Assembly: GCF_000374065.1 (NCBI RefSeq)
Contig: NZ_KB893253.1
Location: forward strand, 16,095-80,094
Direction: 5' to 3'
DNA length: 64,000 nucleotides
Origin: Spirosoma luteum DSM 19990
Lineage (GTDB): Bacteria > Bacteroidota > Bacteroidia > Cytophagales > Spirosomataceae
The position numbers were made by a program, and so were the translations under genes. Each line of letters opens with the position of its first letter. The stretch's first letter is position 1. The notes under the pieces were generated by a model. The model saw only the letters and a program-made list of their open reading frames with translations, was not told the origin of the DNA and did not search any database. Positions 7,125-14,184 of this stretch are shown here, piece by piece.

Positions 7125-8231
7125 ATGAGTAACACACCGGAACCTGTACTTTCTGCCCCTACCCTTTTTAGTAGACATTCGACCAACTATCAGCCCAATT
7201 TCTTCACTGAATCACGGCAAGAGTTTACCGAGATGGAAAAGAATATTGTCACCTTAGTAATCAATCAAATTGGTCATATGGCGTTGAAGGGCGAGATTAA
7301 ACCGGACACTAACCTTCGTTTTCATATACCCTTCGCTGAATTAACCACGAAGCGGTATGATCAGGTAGCCAATGCGGCTGAAACACTTCAGCTAAAACGT
7401 ATAAGTTATCGAAATGATAAAACTCAAAAGTTTCATTTTATTGTTCCTTTCCCCAGCATCAAATCGGAAATTGTTGACGGAAAAAAAGTGATCGAGCTAA
7501 CCATGTTTGCTGATGTGGTGCCCCATTTTGCTCAGTTAGGAAAGCGTTATACCAAGTATGAATGCGATATTATGTTATCACTCTCTTCGGTTTACGCCAA
7601 GCGTATGTTTGACATTGTCAGTATGTACCAGTGCCGGGGTCAATACAGATTTACTTACCAGGTGGATCTATTGATGGACATTTTGAATTGTCCTGAAGGA
7701 TACACTTTTAATGATTTCAAAAAAAATGCGCTCTGGGTAGCCCAGCGCCAACTACAGGAGAAAGCAGGCATTAACCTTGATTGGATACCGACTAAGAAAG
7801 TAGGCAAGAATATAGTTGAACTTGAATTCAGCGTCAAAACGACCCTTCAGTTGGCCGTTGAAGGCATCAGGCAGGATCAGGAGACTGTTAATAAAATGTC
7901 GATCAATGAAGCCGTTATAACTGCCTGGCAGCTAATGAAAAATTACAAGCTTAAGAACTGGCAGAAAGATTTGATTGCTTCAGAGCATAATTTACTGGAA
8001 ATTTTTTTTCGGGTTAACTCGGAACTAGCGAGTGGTCTGCGCCAGGACATTAAGAATCCTACGGCTTACTTAGTGAAATCGTTAGGCATTGATCAGCTAA
8101 AAGCACCGAAGACTAAGACCAAACCAAAAACAGATCTATCAACACCCTCACTTTTTCCATTAGGACCGACTGTCCGTACCGAAACATCTCAATCAATTAA
8201 TGCCATTTTAGATAGCTTAGGTCTCACATAG
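7125..8231 (+). CDS. repA: Rep_3-family plasmid replication initiator
   Basis: The protein binds iterons and opens the origin. From ATG 7125 it is 368 aa; a GTG at 7092 would add 11 residues. The Rep_3 winged-helix pattern is visible: TESRQEFTEMEKNIVTLVIN near the N-end, FHIPFAELTTKRYDQVANAA, and IMLSLSSVYAKRMFDIVSMY. A second winged-helix half follows (FTYQVDLLMDILNCPEGYTF, then NDFKKNALWVAQRQLQEKAG). The C-terminal ~80 residues are Lys/Thr/Ser-rich. The iteron array directly upstream supports the assignment. Confidence 0.93.
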   Translation: MSNTPEPVLSAPTLFSRHSTNYQPNFFTESRQEFTEMEKNIVTLVINQIGHMALKGEIKPDTNLRFHIPFAELTTKRYDQVANAAETLQLKRISYRNDKTQKFHFIVPFPSIKSEIVDGKKVIELTMFADVVPHFAQLGKRYTKYECDIMLSLSSVYAKRMFDIVSMYQCRGQYRFTYQVDLLMDILNCPEGYTFNDFKKNALWVAQRQLQEKAGINLDWIPTKKVGKNIVELEFSVKTTLQLAVEGIRQDQETVNKMSINEAVITAWQLMKNYKLKNWQKDLIASEHNLLEIFFRVNSELASGLRQDIKNPTAYLVKSLGIDQLKAPKTKTKPKTDLSTPSLFPLGPTVRTETSQSINAILDSLGLT

Positions 8232-8262
8232 GGTAGATCTACCGAATTAGTGCGACTCGTTC

Positions 8263-8594
8263 ATCGGGTGTTTATGCCGAATCGTACATAAAACCTCATG
8301 GCGGGGCCTAATACCCGTCCAACGAGTCTGAAAACCCCATAGGGACAATTCAGCGGCTACCAAGTGGCAGGACTGTCTTGAGCACGCGAAGTGCCAATTA
8401 CTTCGACAATCGGCAGTTTACGAAAACGAACGTTTTCGGGTACAGTACGCCCACGGGCGTTTTTGAGCAAAAGAGCGATTAAACCTGTTTCCAGAACTTG
8501 TACCGGCAATCAATGTACCCTTTTGAGGGGACTCTTTCAATACAGGATACAGGGGTCATGAGGATTTATGTACGATTCGGCATAAACACCCGAT
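8263..8594. repeat. 38-bp inverted repeats bounding a 256-bp spacer downstream of repA
   Basis: Bases 8263-8300 (beginning ATCGGGTGTTTATGCCG) and 8557-8594 are reverse complements with one mismatch. Just outside the left arm is the palindrome GGTAGATCTACC (8232-8243), and just outside the right arm GGTAGACCC. The spacer holds the palindrome CGAAAACG-AA-CGTTTTCG (8421-8438) and a terminator, but no gene. Possible roles are multimer resolution, a single-strand or conjugative signal, a partition site, or a non-autonomous mobile element. I see no flanking target duplication. Confidence 0.75.
8447..8465 (+). terminator. intrinsic terminator
   Basis: ACGCC/GGCGT arms around a 4-nt loop are followed by TTTTT. 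It lies 216 bp after the repA stop, inside the long inverted-repeat structure. Confidence 0.6.
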
Positions 8595-8797
8595 TTGGTA
8601 GACCCGTTCACCCCGCTCTTTATAAAGGCACCGTTCACTGTTCGGATCAAGGCTAAATTTCATATTCAAAAGGATTATGGATGACGGGTAAAATAGGCTA
8701 CGAAATTGAAATTAATCAGTTTATCGTTCATCAAACAGGAGATCTTACGTCTGAATTCTCCTGCGAATGGCTTCATCGTGAGCGGAAACAGCCAGGT

Positions 8798-9250
8798 TTA
8801 AATCTGCATTCGTTTAAGTACCTCAACGACCTGAATCATTTCATGGGGTTTCCAGAGTTCGGGTTTGGAAAGCCGACGGCGTTGCTTGAGGTACGGTACG
8901 CCAGCCTGTTCCATGATGAACTGGATGCCCTTGGTTTTACTGAGCCGTTCGCTGAGAATCTGCTGCGCTTGGCTAAAGCTGATGAGGGCCCGCTTATCGT
9001 CATCAGTGCCCAGGGTCTGAATAAGGCGTTCACTGTCTTCGCCCGATAGCGGGCGGTGACCCATCTTTTTGAGGTAGACTGTGCCGGCCGAGCCTGACAA
9101 AAGCCGATCCTCCGCAGCGGGTAGCAGCGTCTTCGCTTTTTCCAGTACCGTAATGTACCGTTGGGCGGCTACCAGCAAGTGATCGCGCGTCCATTCCAAT
9201 GGGAAATCCTGTTCTTCCATTGGGGCCAAAACTACAAAATTTGTATCCAT
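8798..9250 (-). CDS. hypothetical protein, 150 aa
   Basis: Last gene of the leftward operon that starts at 11068. The protein is helical and charged, with a basic patch (PYLKQRRRLSKPELWKPHEM) near the C-end and no membrane segment. Its ATG lies 3 bp from the stop of the upstream gene, which supports co-translation. I do not recognise the family. The opposite-strand frame at 8681-9049 is treated as its shadow. Confidence 0.6.
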   Translation of the reverse strand: MDTNFVVLAPMEEQDFPLEWTRDHLLVAAQRYITVLEKAKTLLPAAEDRLLSGSAGTVYLKKMGHRPLSGEDSERLIQTLGTDDDKRALISFSQAQQILSERLSKTKGIQFIMEQAGVPYLKQRRRLSKPELWKPHEMIQVVEVLKRMQI

Positions 9251-9252
9251 AT

Positions 9253-9633
9253 TTAATGGTGATGGTTAGTATAGTAGTCAGTTATCAGGGCTAGTAACGC
9301 CATACCGGATTCTTCGGCCGGGAACAGGCAGCGGTACGTCTGGAGAGGTTCCAGGTCCAGCAGTTGATGAATCTGGAACAGGCTGGCCACCAGTGCCGGC
9401 GTATCGAGAGCCACGGCCGGGTAGGCAGCCGTGCGCTCCCAGCGCTGGCGGTTGCACTGCAGCCGGGCGCTGGTGGCTTCATGATAGAGCTGCCACCAGG
9501 CCTTGACCGTGATCCGCAGATACAGGGCGGGCCGGTTTGCAAAAACCGGTGGTACGTTGTGAAAAGCCCAGCGCCGGGCCAGTTGCGTTTCCACGGAGTT
9601 AAACAGGATCTCGATACGAATGGCTTCTGTCAT
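9253..9633 (-). CDS. hypothetical protein, 126 aa
   Basis: Unrecognised. Trp/Arg-rich (ARRWAFHNVPPVFANRPALY) and helical towards the C-end, with a terminal NHHH. It is translated just ahead of the 150-aa gene and separated from the upstream gene by an 80-bp gap containing a strong hairpin. Member of the 11068-8798 operon. Confidence 0.6.
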   Translation of the reverse strand: MTEAIRIEILFNSVETQLARRWAFHNVPPVFANRPALYLRITVKAWWQLYHEATSARLQCNRQRWERTAAYPAVALDTPALVASLFQIHQLLDLEPLQTYRCLFPAEESGMALLALITDYYTNHHH

Positions 9634-9680
9634 GACTAGGGGTGAATAATGCAGACTGTGGCATATGCAGTTTATGGTAA

Positions 9681-9706
9681 AGCCGGTGCCTGATTTGGCA
9701 CCGGCT
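9681..9706 (-). other. intra-operon hairpin
   Basis: AGCCGGTGCC (9681-9690) and GGCACCGGCT (9697-9706) pair perfectly around a 6-nt loop. On the minus strand it is followed by TTTACC only, so it is at best a leaky terminator or an mRNA-processing or stability hairpin within the operon. Confidence 0.6.
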
Positions 9707-9713
9707 TGATTGG

Positions 9714-10055
9714 TTAATCAGCGAAAAGTGAGGCCTGGACACCCTCTTTTGGAGTAATGGGAACGGGTTCGGGTGGACCGGCAAAAACGCCACGCTGGCT
9801 ATACAGACTAAATTGAATGAGTTCGCCTACCCCGGCGGTAAAATCACCCTTCGAATAGGCTTCCTGTAAGTAGGATACCAGTGGCCGACAACGGGGAAAT
9901 TTAAGGTTGGCCCGGTGCACCGTTGTTTCCAGATGCTTTTTAAATACTTCTGGGTCCTCCACAGTCAGGCACTCCAGTGGCTTAAGTTGTTTGCTGACGT
10001 ACTCCTGTAGCCGGTTTTTGGTGTTACAGTGGTTGGTAATTTTGGCGAAATACAT
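9714..10055 (-). CDS. hypothetical protein, 113 aa
   Basis: Unrecognised. The start is MYFAKITNHCNTKNRLQEYV; the middle is charged and helical. The C-terminal ~30 residues are Pro-rich and end in ASLFAD. It lies 11 bp downstream of the nuclease-like gene, so they are probably co-transcribed and could act together. Confidence 0.6.
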   Translation of the reverse strand: MYFAKITNHCNTKNRLQEYVSKQLKPLECLTVEDPEVFKKHLETTVHRANLKFPRCRPLVSYLQEAYSKGDFTAGVGELIQFSLYSQRGVFAGPPEPVPITPKEGVQASLFAD

Positions 10056-10066
10056 GGCAGTATTAG

Positions 10067-10690
10067 TTAAACCAGTGAAGGAATAGATGATGCCCAGGAG
10101 GTTGGCTGGAAACCGACTTCTTTGATGCTTTTCAGTAATGCTTGGTACTTTTTGCGGCCTCCTTCGATACAGCCCCGGCAGGCGGTTGCCTCAAAGTAGA
10201 ACACCGAGAACGGAGCCTGTTTCTGAACGCCCAGAATGACGTAGCGCCGGGCCTGGCTCCCATCCACGTAGAAAGCGGCCTGCCGGTCGTAATCGTACTG
10301 TTCGCACTGGTTTAAAAAATCGCCGTACGTTCGGCAACTGGTGGTCTTGACATCGACGATTAACGCCTGGTCAGGTTCCCACAAATCCAGCCTTGCCTTA
10401 CAGAGGAGGCCCGTACGGTCGTCGTCCCAGATTTTCACTACTTCCTTACTGGCCAGTTCCAGCAGCTGGCGACTGGTGAGGTTCTTTAGAACGGCATCGC
10501 GCATGGTCTGCGCCTGTTTAAGCCGGGCAGGGGTAAGGGCGGCATCCGGCTTATTCTCCAGCAGCAGGGCATGAAACAGGGTGCCGAAGGTCTGTGCCCC
10601 ACTTTGAGGTTTGATAGGGTAGCCAAACAGCAGGTTTCTGAATTCACCTAAATCACTGTTGGCGTAACGGGGTAATGTGCGATAGGACAT
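10067..10690 (-). CDS. PD-(D/E)XK nuclease-like protein (exonuclease VIII/RecE-like fold)
   Basis: 207 aa. The GTLFHALLLE motif (residues ~36-45), the core Asp102 in KARLDLW, Asp113-x-Lys115 in IVDVKTT, and the Q137-x-x-x-Y141 motif (YDYDRQAAFYVDG) fit the RecE/Cas4/AddB-like branch of PD-(D/E)XK nucleases. All expected active-site residues are present, so it is probably active on DNA ends or single strands. No RecT/Bet annealing partner is recognisable nearby. Family proteins occur on phages and plasmids, where they aid recombination; the role here is inference. Second gene of the operon from 11068. Confidence 0.75.
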   Translation of the reverse strand: MSYRTLPRYANSDLGEFRNLLFGYPIKPQSGAQTFGTLFHALLLENKPDAALTPARLKQAQTMRDAVLKNLTSRQLLELASKEVVKIWDDDRTGLLCKARLDLWEPDQALIVDVKTTSCRTYGDFLNQCEQYDYDRQAAFYVDGSQARRYVILGVQKQAPFSVFYFEATACRGCIEGGRKKYQALLKSIKEVGFQPTSWASSIPSLV

Positions 10691-10711
10691 GGTTGGAAAG
10701 GGGAAAAAGGG

Positions 10712-11068
10712 TTAGGAGGGGAAAACCATTACGTGAATACGGGGTAAACTCCGGTAATTACCCTGCCATTCGATATGCCGGATGGCCTCTTCGATGCTGG
10801 TTTTTGGCTCCGTCGTTTCGCCTTCTTCATCGCAACCAGTCAGCAGGGCCACACCGTGGATATGGCGAACACCCCGGTAGGAAAAGGCGGCTGGCTGGGG
10901 GTGGCGGTACAATCCTTCGTCGTCAATAATAAGCGCGTCGCCGTTGTCCTGCCGGGCGCACGCATCAATTAAACGACAGTCCAGCAACTGGCACAAATCG
11001 GCTAGTTTGCCACTGGATTCCACAGCCTCTACGGTGCGGGTGTTGGGGTCAATTTTTAAGAGTTTCAT
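10712..11068 (-). CDS. hypothetical protein, DUF3846-like
   Basis: 118 aa, first gene of the leftward operon. MKLLKIDPNTRTVEAVESSG, then LCQLLDCRLIDACARQDNGD and ALIIDDEGLYR, resemble the small DUF3846-type proteins of plasmids and phages, whose function is unknown. The assignment rests on pattern memory and is moderate. A 41-bp operator/promoter element lies 41 bp upstream of its ATG. Confidence 0.55.
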   Translation of the reverse strand: MKLLKIDPNTRTVEAVESSGKLADLCQLLDCRLIDACARQDNGDALIIDDEGLYRHPQPAAFSYRGVRHIHGVALLTGCDEEGETTEPKTSIEEAIRHIEWQGNYRSLPRIHVMVFPS

Positions 11069-11108
11069 GATTCTTTTATGGTTGATTAACAGGAGTAAAT
11101 TTACTAGT

Positions 11109-11149
11109 TTTTACATTAAATACAAATAAAAGTATCATTTAGTGTAAAA
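11109..11149 (-). promoter_or_regulatory. 41-bp operator/promoter element, copy 1
   Basis: Arms TTTTACATTAAA (11109-11120) and TTTAGTGTAAAA (11138-11149) are an inverted repeat with one mismatch. Between them the minus strand has TTTTATTTG, whose TTTG (CAAA at 11123-11126) can serve as the -7 box 55 bp upstream of the ATG at 11068. The element matches 37 of 41 bases of the one at 13372. Arms that straddle the -7 box suggest a repressor that blocks polymerase. Confidence 0.75.
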
Positions 11150-11287
11150 ATTAACTCAACTCATTTTCCTTCCCCTTTTTACGCTCGTTTTGCAGTAGCT
11201 ATATTTGACCTGATCGATTAATCTGACCAAGCTACAAACCGCCGTCCGATTGGTGGATCATCTTTGATTCTTTGATTAACATTTAGC

Positions 11288-11316
11288 AAAAGCCAACCGG
11301 TAACCGGTTGGCTTTT
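11288..11316. terminator. strong intrinsic terminator
   Basis: AAAAGCCAACCGGT (11288-11301) pairs perfectly with ACCGGTTGGCTTTT (11303-11316). On the minus strand it follows the gene ending at 11329 by 13 bp and ends in TTTT. It also separates that gene from the next operon's promoter. Confidence 0.85.
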
Positions 11317-11328
11317 CTTAGGCGTGAA

Positions 11329-11886
11329 TTAGTCGGGGTTTTGCAGGAGTGTGGCCCGTGCTGCGGGGGCCCCTTCCCGCAGGTAGGCCGGTAGTCCGTC
11401 GATTAGCTGTTGATAGGTACTGGCTCCCATTCGGCTATGGAGATAGGATTCGTGAATAAGCGAGACTGTATTTAGCTGCTGGGTTAGCTGGACGTGCAGG
11501 GCTGCGGCTTCGGGTCCGCTCAGGGGGCTGATGCCGGCCAGCCGGTGGGGGCCGTGCTGCATCAGGTGCACTAGTTCATTTAAGGCTTCGTCTACCCCGT
11601 ACAGGCCCTGCTGCACCCATTTGGTTAGCTGGGTCTCAATACGGGCCGGGTTGGCGATCCGGATGCCATCCACGGCCAGTACGGCCCTGACGGAAAACAG
11701 GACGGAAAAATAAGCCTGGGGGTATACCCAACTAAGGGAACCAATCAGGTAATGGCGGTCAGTACTGATGGGTTTGATACGAAGGGCAAACTCGGCACTC
11801 CAGGCGTTAAGTAGCAATTTGGCTACGTCAGTAGTGGCGGGGGATACGGAATGGTCCGTGGGGGAAAATGAACGAAATTCAGTCAT
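11329..11886 (-). CDS. hypothetical protein, 185 aa
   Basis: Unrecognised. The N-terminal 20 residues are Ser/Thr-rich, followed by a helical body (KLLLNAWSAEFALRIKPIST, then SWVYPQAYFSVLFSVRAVLA) without a clear membrane span. Its start lies just past a terminator for the upstream gene, so it may be expressed by read-through from the operon beginning at 13319 or from a local promoter. Confidence 0.6.
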   Translation of the reverse strand: MTEFRSFSPTDHSVSPATTDVAKLLLNAWSAEFALRIKPISTDRHYLIGSLSWVYPQAYFSVLFSVRAVLAVDGIRIANPARIETQLTKWVQQGLYGVDEALNELVHLMQHGPHRLAGISPLSGPEAAALHVQLTQQLNTVSLIHESYLHSRMGASTYQQLIDGLPAYLREGAPAARATLLQNPD

Positions 11887-11887
11887 A

Positions 11888-11930
11888 AAAAAAAGGTTAG
11901 TCCGGTCGCGGCTGGGAGCCAGCGACCGGA
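11888..11930 (-). terminator. intrinsic terminator between two leftward genes
   Basis: CCGGTCGC (11902-11909) pairs with GCGACCGG (11922-11929), with inner GGCT/AGCC pairing. Read leftwards it is followed by CTAACC and eight T residues. It sits 17 bp after the stop at 11947 and directly before the start of the next gene, so it could attenuate expression of that gene. Confidence 0.75.
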
Positions 11931-11946
11931 TGCCGTTAGTGAAAAG

Positions 11947-12660
11947 TTAAGCCTGCCCGTTGCTTATCTGGTAGACCTCCTCAACCGCCTGCCGAACCTG
12001 AGGGTAGTCCACGCCTTCGGGCAGGGCTTCCGGTGTGGAGCTGTGACAGAACGGATTGTAGTAGTTAAAGGACGTTTTCAGATTGGCAATGTCAGTCAGG
12101 GTTTCCTGCCGGAAAATTTTTATTTCCTGCGAAAACTGCTTTAACTCGGTTGACCGTTCAGCTGCGGCCATTTTATAACTGAACGTAGCAATATAATACA
12201 CGCCTTTGGGCTGGCTCTTGGTGTACTCTTTCTTCTCGGCCACTGCTTCAATGACCACGTCGGCCAGCGTCAGATCGTCGTAGTACAGCGGTTCGATGAG
12301 CCGGAAAATATTGTCCACCGAATAGCCGTGAAACAGCACCGCCGATACGCAATTCTGCTCATCGATGAAGAAAATTTCAGCCCAGTTTTTAGTACCCATG
12401 TTCAGGATATTATCATTGAATATGCGCCATGCAATGGGTTGAAAGGTGAGTGTGCGGCCTAACTTCTCCGAACCATTGATATTGAAAACACCCTCCTTGG
12501 CATCAAAGCGATACTGGCGGGGGTGCCCTTCTAAATACTTGTACTTGTTGATTACCTCCCCGGTTGTCTCCCGAATCATCTGGTAAGGTTTTAGCGTTGG
12601 TTGGGCTGTATTCGTGGCTTCCTCGGCTGAGGGTTGGGCGGTTGTTAATTGCTTTGCCAT
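11947..12660 (-). CDS. hypothetical protein, 237 aa
   Basis: Unrecognised soluble protein. The N-terminal ~25 residues are Thr/Ala/Gln-rich and probably disordered. A structured part follows (RQYRFDAKEGVFNINGSEKL, LTFQPIAWRIFNDNILNMGT, WAEIFFIDEQNCVSAVLFHG). The layout recalls phage or plasmid proteins that modify or bind ssDNA, but no motif is decisive. Member of the leftward group under the element at 13372. Confidence 0.6.
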   Translation of the reverse strand: MAKQLTTAQPSAEEATNTAQPTLKPYQMIRETTGEVINKYKYLEGHPRQYRFDAKEGVFNINGSEKLGRTLTFQPIAWRIFNDNILNMGTKNWAEIFFIDEQNCVSAVLFHGYSVDNIFRLIEPLYYDDLTLADVVIEAVAEKKEYTKSQPKGVYYIATFSYKMAAAERSTELKQFSQEIKIFRQETLTDIANLKTSFNYYNPFCHSSTPEALPEGVDYPQVRQAVEEVYQISNGQA

Positions 12661-12703
12661 GTTGGAAAATGAGAAGTATCTGAAAAGTAAAAAGTGAAGT
12701 AAG

Positions 12704-12727
12704 GGCCGGATTAAAACCGCTCCGGCC
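12704..12727 (-). terminator. hairpin, possible weak terminator
   Basis: GGCCGGA (12704-12710) and TCCGGCC (12721-12727) pair. Read leftwards it is followed by CTTACTTCACTTTTTACTTTT-like T-rich sequence. It lies between the genes ending at 12740 and starting at 12660. Confidence 0.5.
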
Positions 12728-12739
12728 TACGGTTATTCT

Positions 12740-13051
12740 TTAAGCAGTGACCAGCCGATCAATCCGAAACGAACGGATACCCCCCGCTTCAACATCGAAA
12801 TAGCGAATGACTAAAGGCTTATCAGTGGCCGGGGCTGGCCGCTCCCCGATGGCTACGCGTCGGGTGCGGTCGTCTTTGATGTAGCTAAATTCAGTGGGGC
12901 CGGATTGCATTTGGTTCAATAGCTTGACCGTTGCCCACGCTTGGGACTGTGCGACTTTAAAGGGTAGTCGGGCGGCCCGTACTAACTGCCACGCTAAGAT
13001 GGTCGCTTGCTGGCGAATCGTTAAGGTTACAGGAGAAGAAAGCGCGTTCAT
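12740..13051 (-). CDS. DUF2693-like protein, 103 aa
   Basis: I start at ATG 13049-13051 (MNALSSPVTLTIRQQATILA). A longer frame to 13147 adds 32 residues overlapping the upstream gene and looks non-native. The C-terminal half, FSYIKDDRTRRVAIGERPAP then VIRYFDVEAGGIRSFRIDRL, matches the pattern of DUF2693-type Bacteroidetes mobile-element proteins (K-x-D-G-x-x-R-x-A then YFD-x-x-x-x-x-WRSF), with Ile replacing the usual Trp. Function unknown. Confidence 0.6.
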   Translation of the reverse strand: MNALSSPVTLTIRQQATILAWQLVRAARLPFKVAQSQAWATVKLLNQMQSGPTEFSYIKDDRTRRVAIGERPAPATDKPLVIRYFDVEAGGIRSFRIDRLVTA

Positions 13052-13078
13052 GGAATAGAACTGTAAAAGGGAATAAAG

Positions 13079-13120
13079 AAAACCCAGACTTAGCCCGCTG
13101 GGTCGTCGGGCGTTGGGTTT
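13079..13120 (-). terminator. hairpin at the end of the 66-aa gene
   Basis: AAACCCA...TGGGTTT outer arms and GCCCG...CGGGC inner arms form a branched hairpin overlapping the stop at 13119. Read leftwards it is followed by TTTTCTTTATT. It may partly terminate transcription before the DUF2693-like gene. Confidence 0.5.
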
Positions 13121-13319
13121 AGTAGTACTCCTCAATGACCTGTTCAATCATTTCCTGCTGCATCTGCTCAGTAATGGCCGAAAGGGGAATTTCAACGCCA
13201 TTCAGACGAACTTTAACAATCCGTACTTCGGGACTGTCGCCGGGATAGTCACGGGTGGGAGCTTCGCCGGGGGTGTAGGTAAATTCAAAATCGAAGAGTA
13301 CTTCTTTTTCCAGTGTCAT
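13119..13319 (-). CDS. small acidic hypothetical protein, 66 aa
   Basis: First gene under the second 41-bp element. Acidic, with a helical C-terminal tail (ITEQMQQEMIEQVIEEYY). No known motif. Its small size and position first in a regulated plasmid operon resemble anti-restriction or regulatory proteins, but that is speculation. Confidence 0.55.
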   Translation of the reverse strand: MTLEKEVLFDFEFTYTPGEAPTRDYPGDSPEVRIVKVRLNGVEIPLSAITEQMQQEMIEQVIEEYY

Positions 13320-13371
13320 GATTCTTTGATTTTTGATTAACTGATTGATTAACAGTATGAATTTACGTCAA

Positions 13372-13412
13372 TTTTACATGATATGCAAATAAAAGTATCA
13401 TTTAATGTAAAA
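13372..13412 (-). promoter_or_regulatory. 41-bp operator/promoter element, copy 2
   Basis: Left arm TTTTACAT (13372-13379) and right arm ATGTAAAA (13405-13412) are perfectly complementary. The centre has the same CAAATAAAAGTATCATTTA as copy 1, so 37 of 41 positions agree. TTTG on the minus strand (CAAA at 13386-13389) lies 67 bp before the ATG at 13319. Both copies lie upstream of leftward operons of plasmid genes. Confidence 0.75.
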
Positions 13413-13551
13413 AAGAAGCATAAAAATAGGGCTTAGATTTCTCTTGCCCTTACCCGTTTTGAGCCATAATTGCAGCTAGTACAATTGGCGCAACTATGCC
13501 GTTTTTTACGCCCAGTTCAGTTTCTTTTCCCTTTCCAACTTTTCAATAAAA

Positions 13552-13574
13552 AAGCCCCAATAATTATGGAGCTT
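13552..13574 (-). terminator. intrinsic terminator
   Basis: AAGC/GCTT and CCA/TGG pairings around an AT loop, followed on the minus strand by TTTTTTATTG, directly after the stop at 13582. Confidence 0.6.
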
Positions 13575-13581
13575 GATGTTG

Positions 13582-14184
13582 TTACTCTGTGGACGGTTCA
13601 CCGGGTGGAGCTTGTAACAGGACTCGTCGGTTATCAAACTCTTTTTTGTCCAGCGCATATATCCGGCACGTGGCTGGATACCTATCCCGGATCTGGTGAA
13701 TTTTCTTTTCCACCAGTTTGAAGGTTTTAAATTCCTGAGGCTGCTCATCAGCATCTGTCGACAGATTGATCAGGCCACCTCCTACGGTTAGAAAAAACTC
13801 CTGTCCCCCTCCATCTTCCAGGTTGATTACATAGATCATGTGCTTGTCCCGCTCTTGCTTATCATCAGCAAAAGTAATCGGGGAAACACCATCTACTTCA
13901 ACAAAGCCCGTTAATGACAGGGGGTATATCATAAAGTCCGTGTGAAATGTCTCGGTACCGAGATAATTTACTTCCTGAACACAGGTAAGCGTGCCCCCAA
14001 AAATAGGGGACATGGTGAGATCGAATGTCGCTGGCAGTAATTCGGTGGGGATCAAATAGGCAGAGCAATACGGCAACTTATCCCGTTCATAAATAATCGC
14101 ATGAGCTTGCTGACCAAATCCCTGCTCTTCCATAACCGACAGAAAGGCATCGAGATCTGTAAATTTAAGCGCTTCCCTACTCAT
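13582..14184 (-). CDS. hypothetical protein, 200 aa
   Basis: Unrecognised soluble protein. The N-terminus (LKFTDLDAFLSVMEEQGFGQ) is helical and the rest beta-like (SPIFGGTLTCVQEVNYLG). Its start overlaps the stop of the Toprim primase gene by 4 bp, so the two are translationally coupled. Last gene of the 16915-13582 operon. Confidence 0.6.
   Translation of the reverse strand: MSREALKFTDLDAFLSVMEEQGFGQQAHAIIYERDKLPYCSAYLIPTELLPATFDLTMSPIFGGTLTCVQEVNYLGTETFHTDFMIYPLSLTGFVEVDGVSPITFADDKQERDKHMIYVINLEDGGGQEFFLTVGGGLINLSTDADEQPQEFKTFKLVEKKIHQIRDRYPATCRIYALDKKEFDNRRVLLQAPPGEPSTE

Noticed and set aside
8681..9049. 122-codon frame on the plus strand
   Set aside because: It lies opposite the well-spaced leftward gene 8798-9250 for most of its length, and its translation resembles no family. 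The minus-strand gene fits the operon.
10067..10690. Cas4 or other CRISPR adaptation nuclease
   Set aside because: The PD-(D/E)XK and QxxxY motifs are shared with Cas4, but the iron-sulphur cysteines are missing and there is no CRISPR array or other cas gene.
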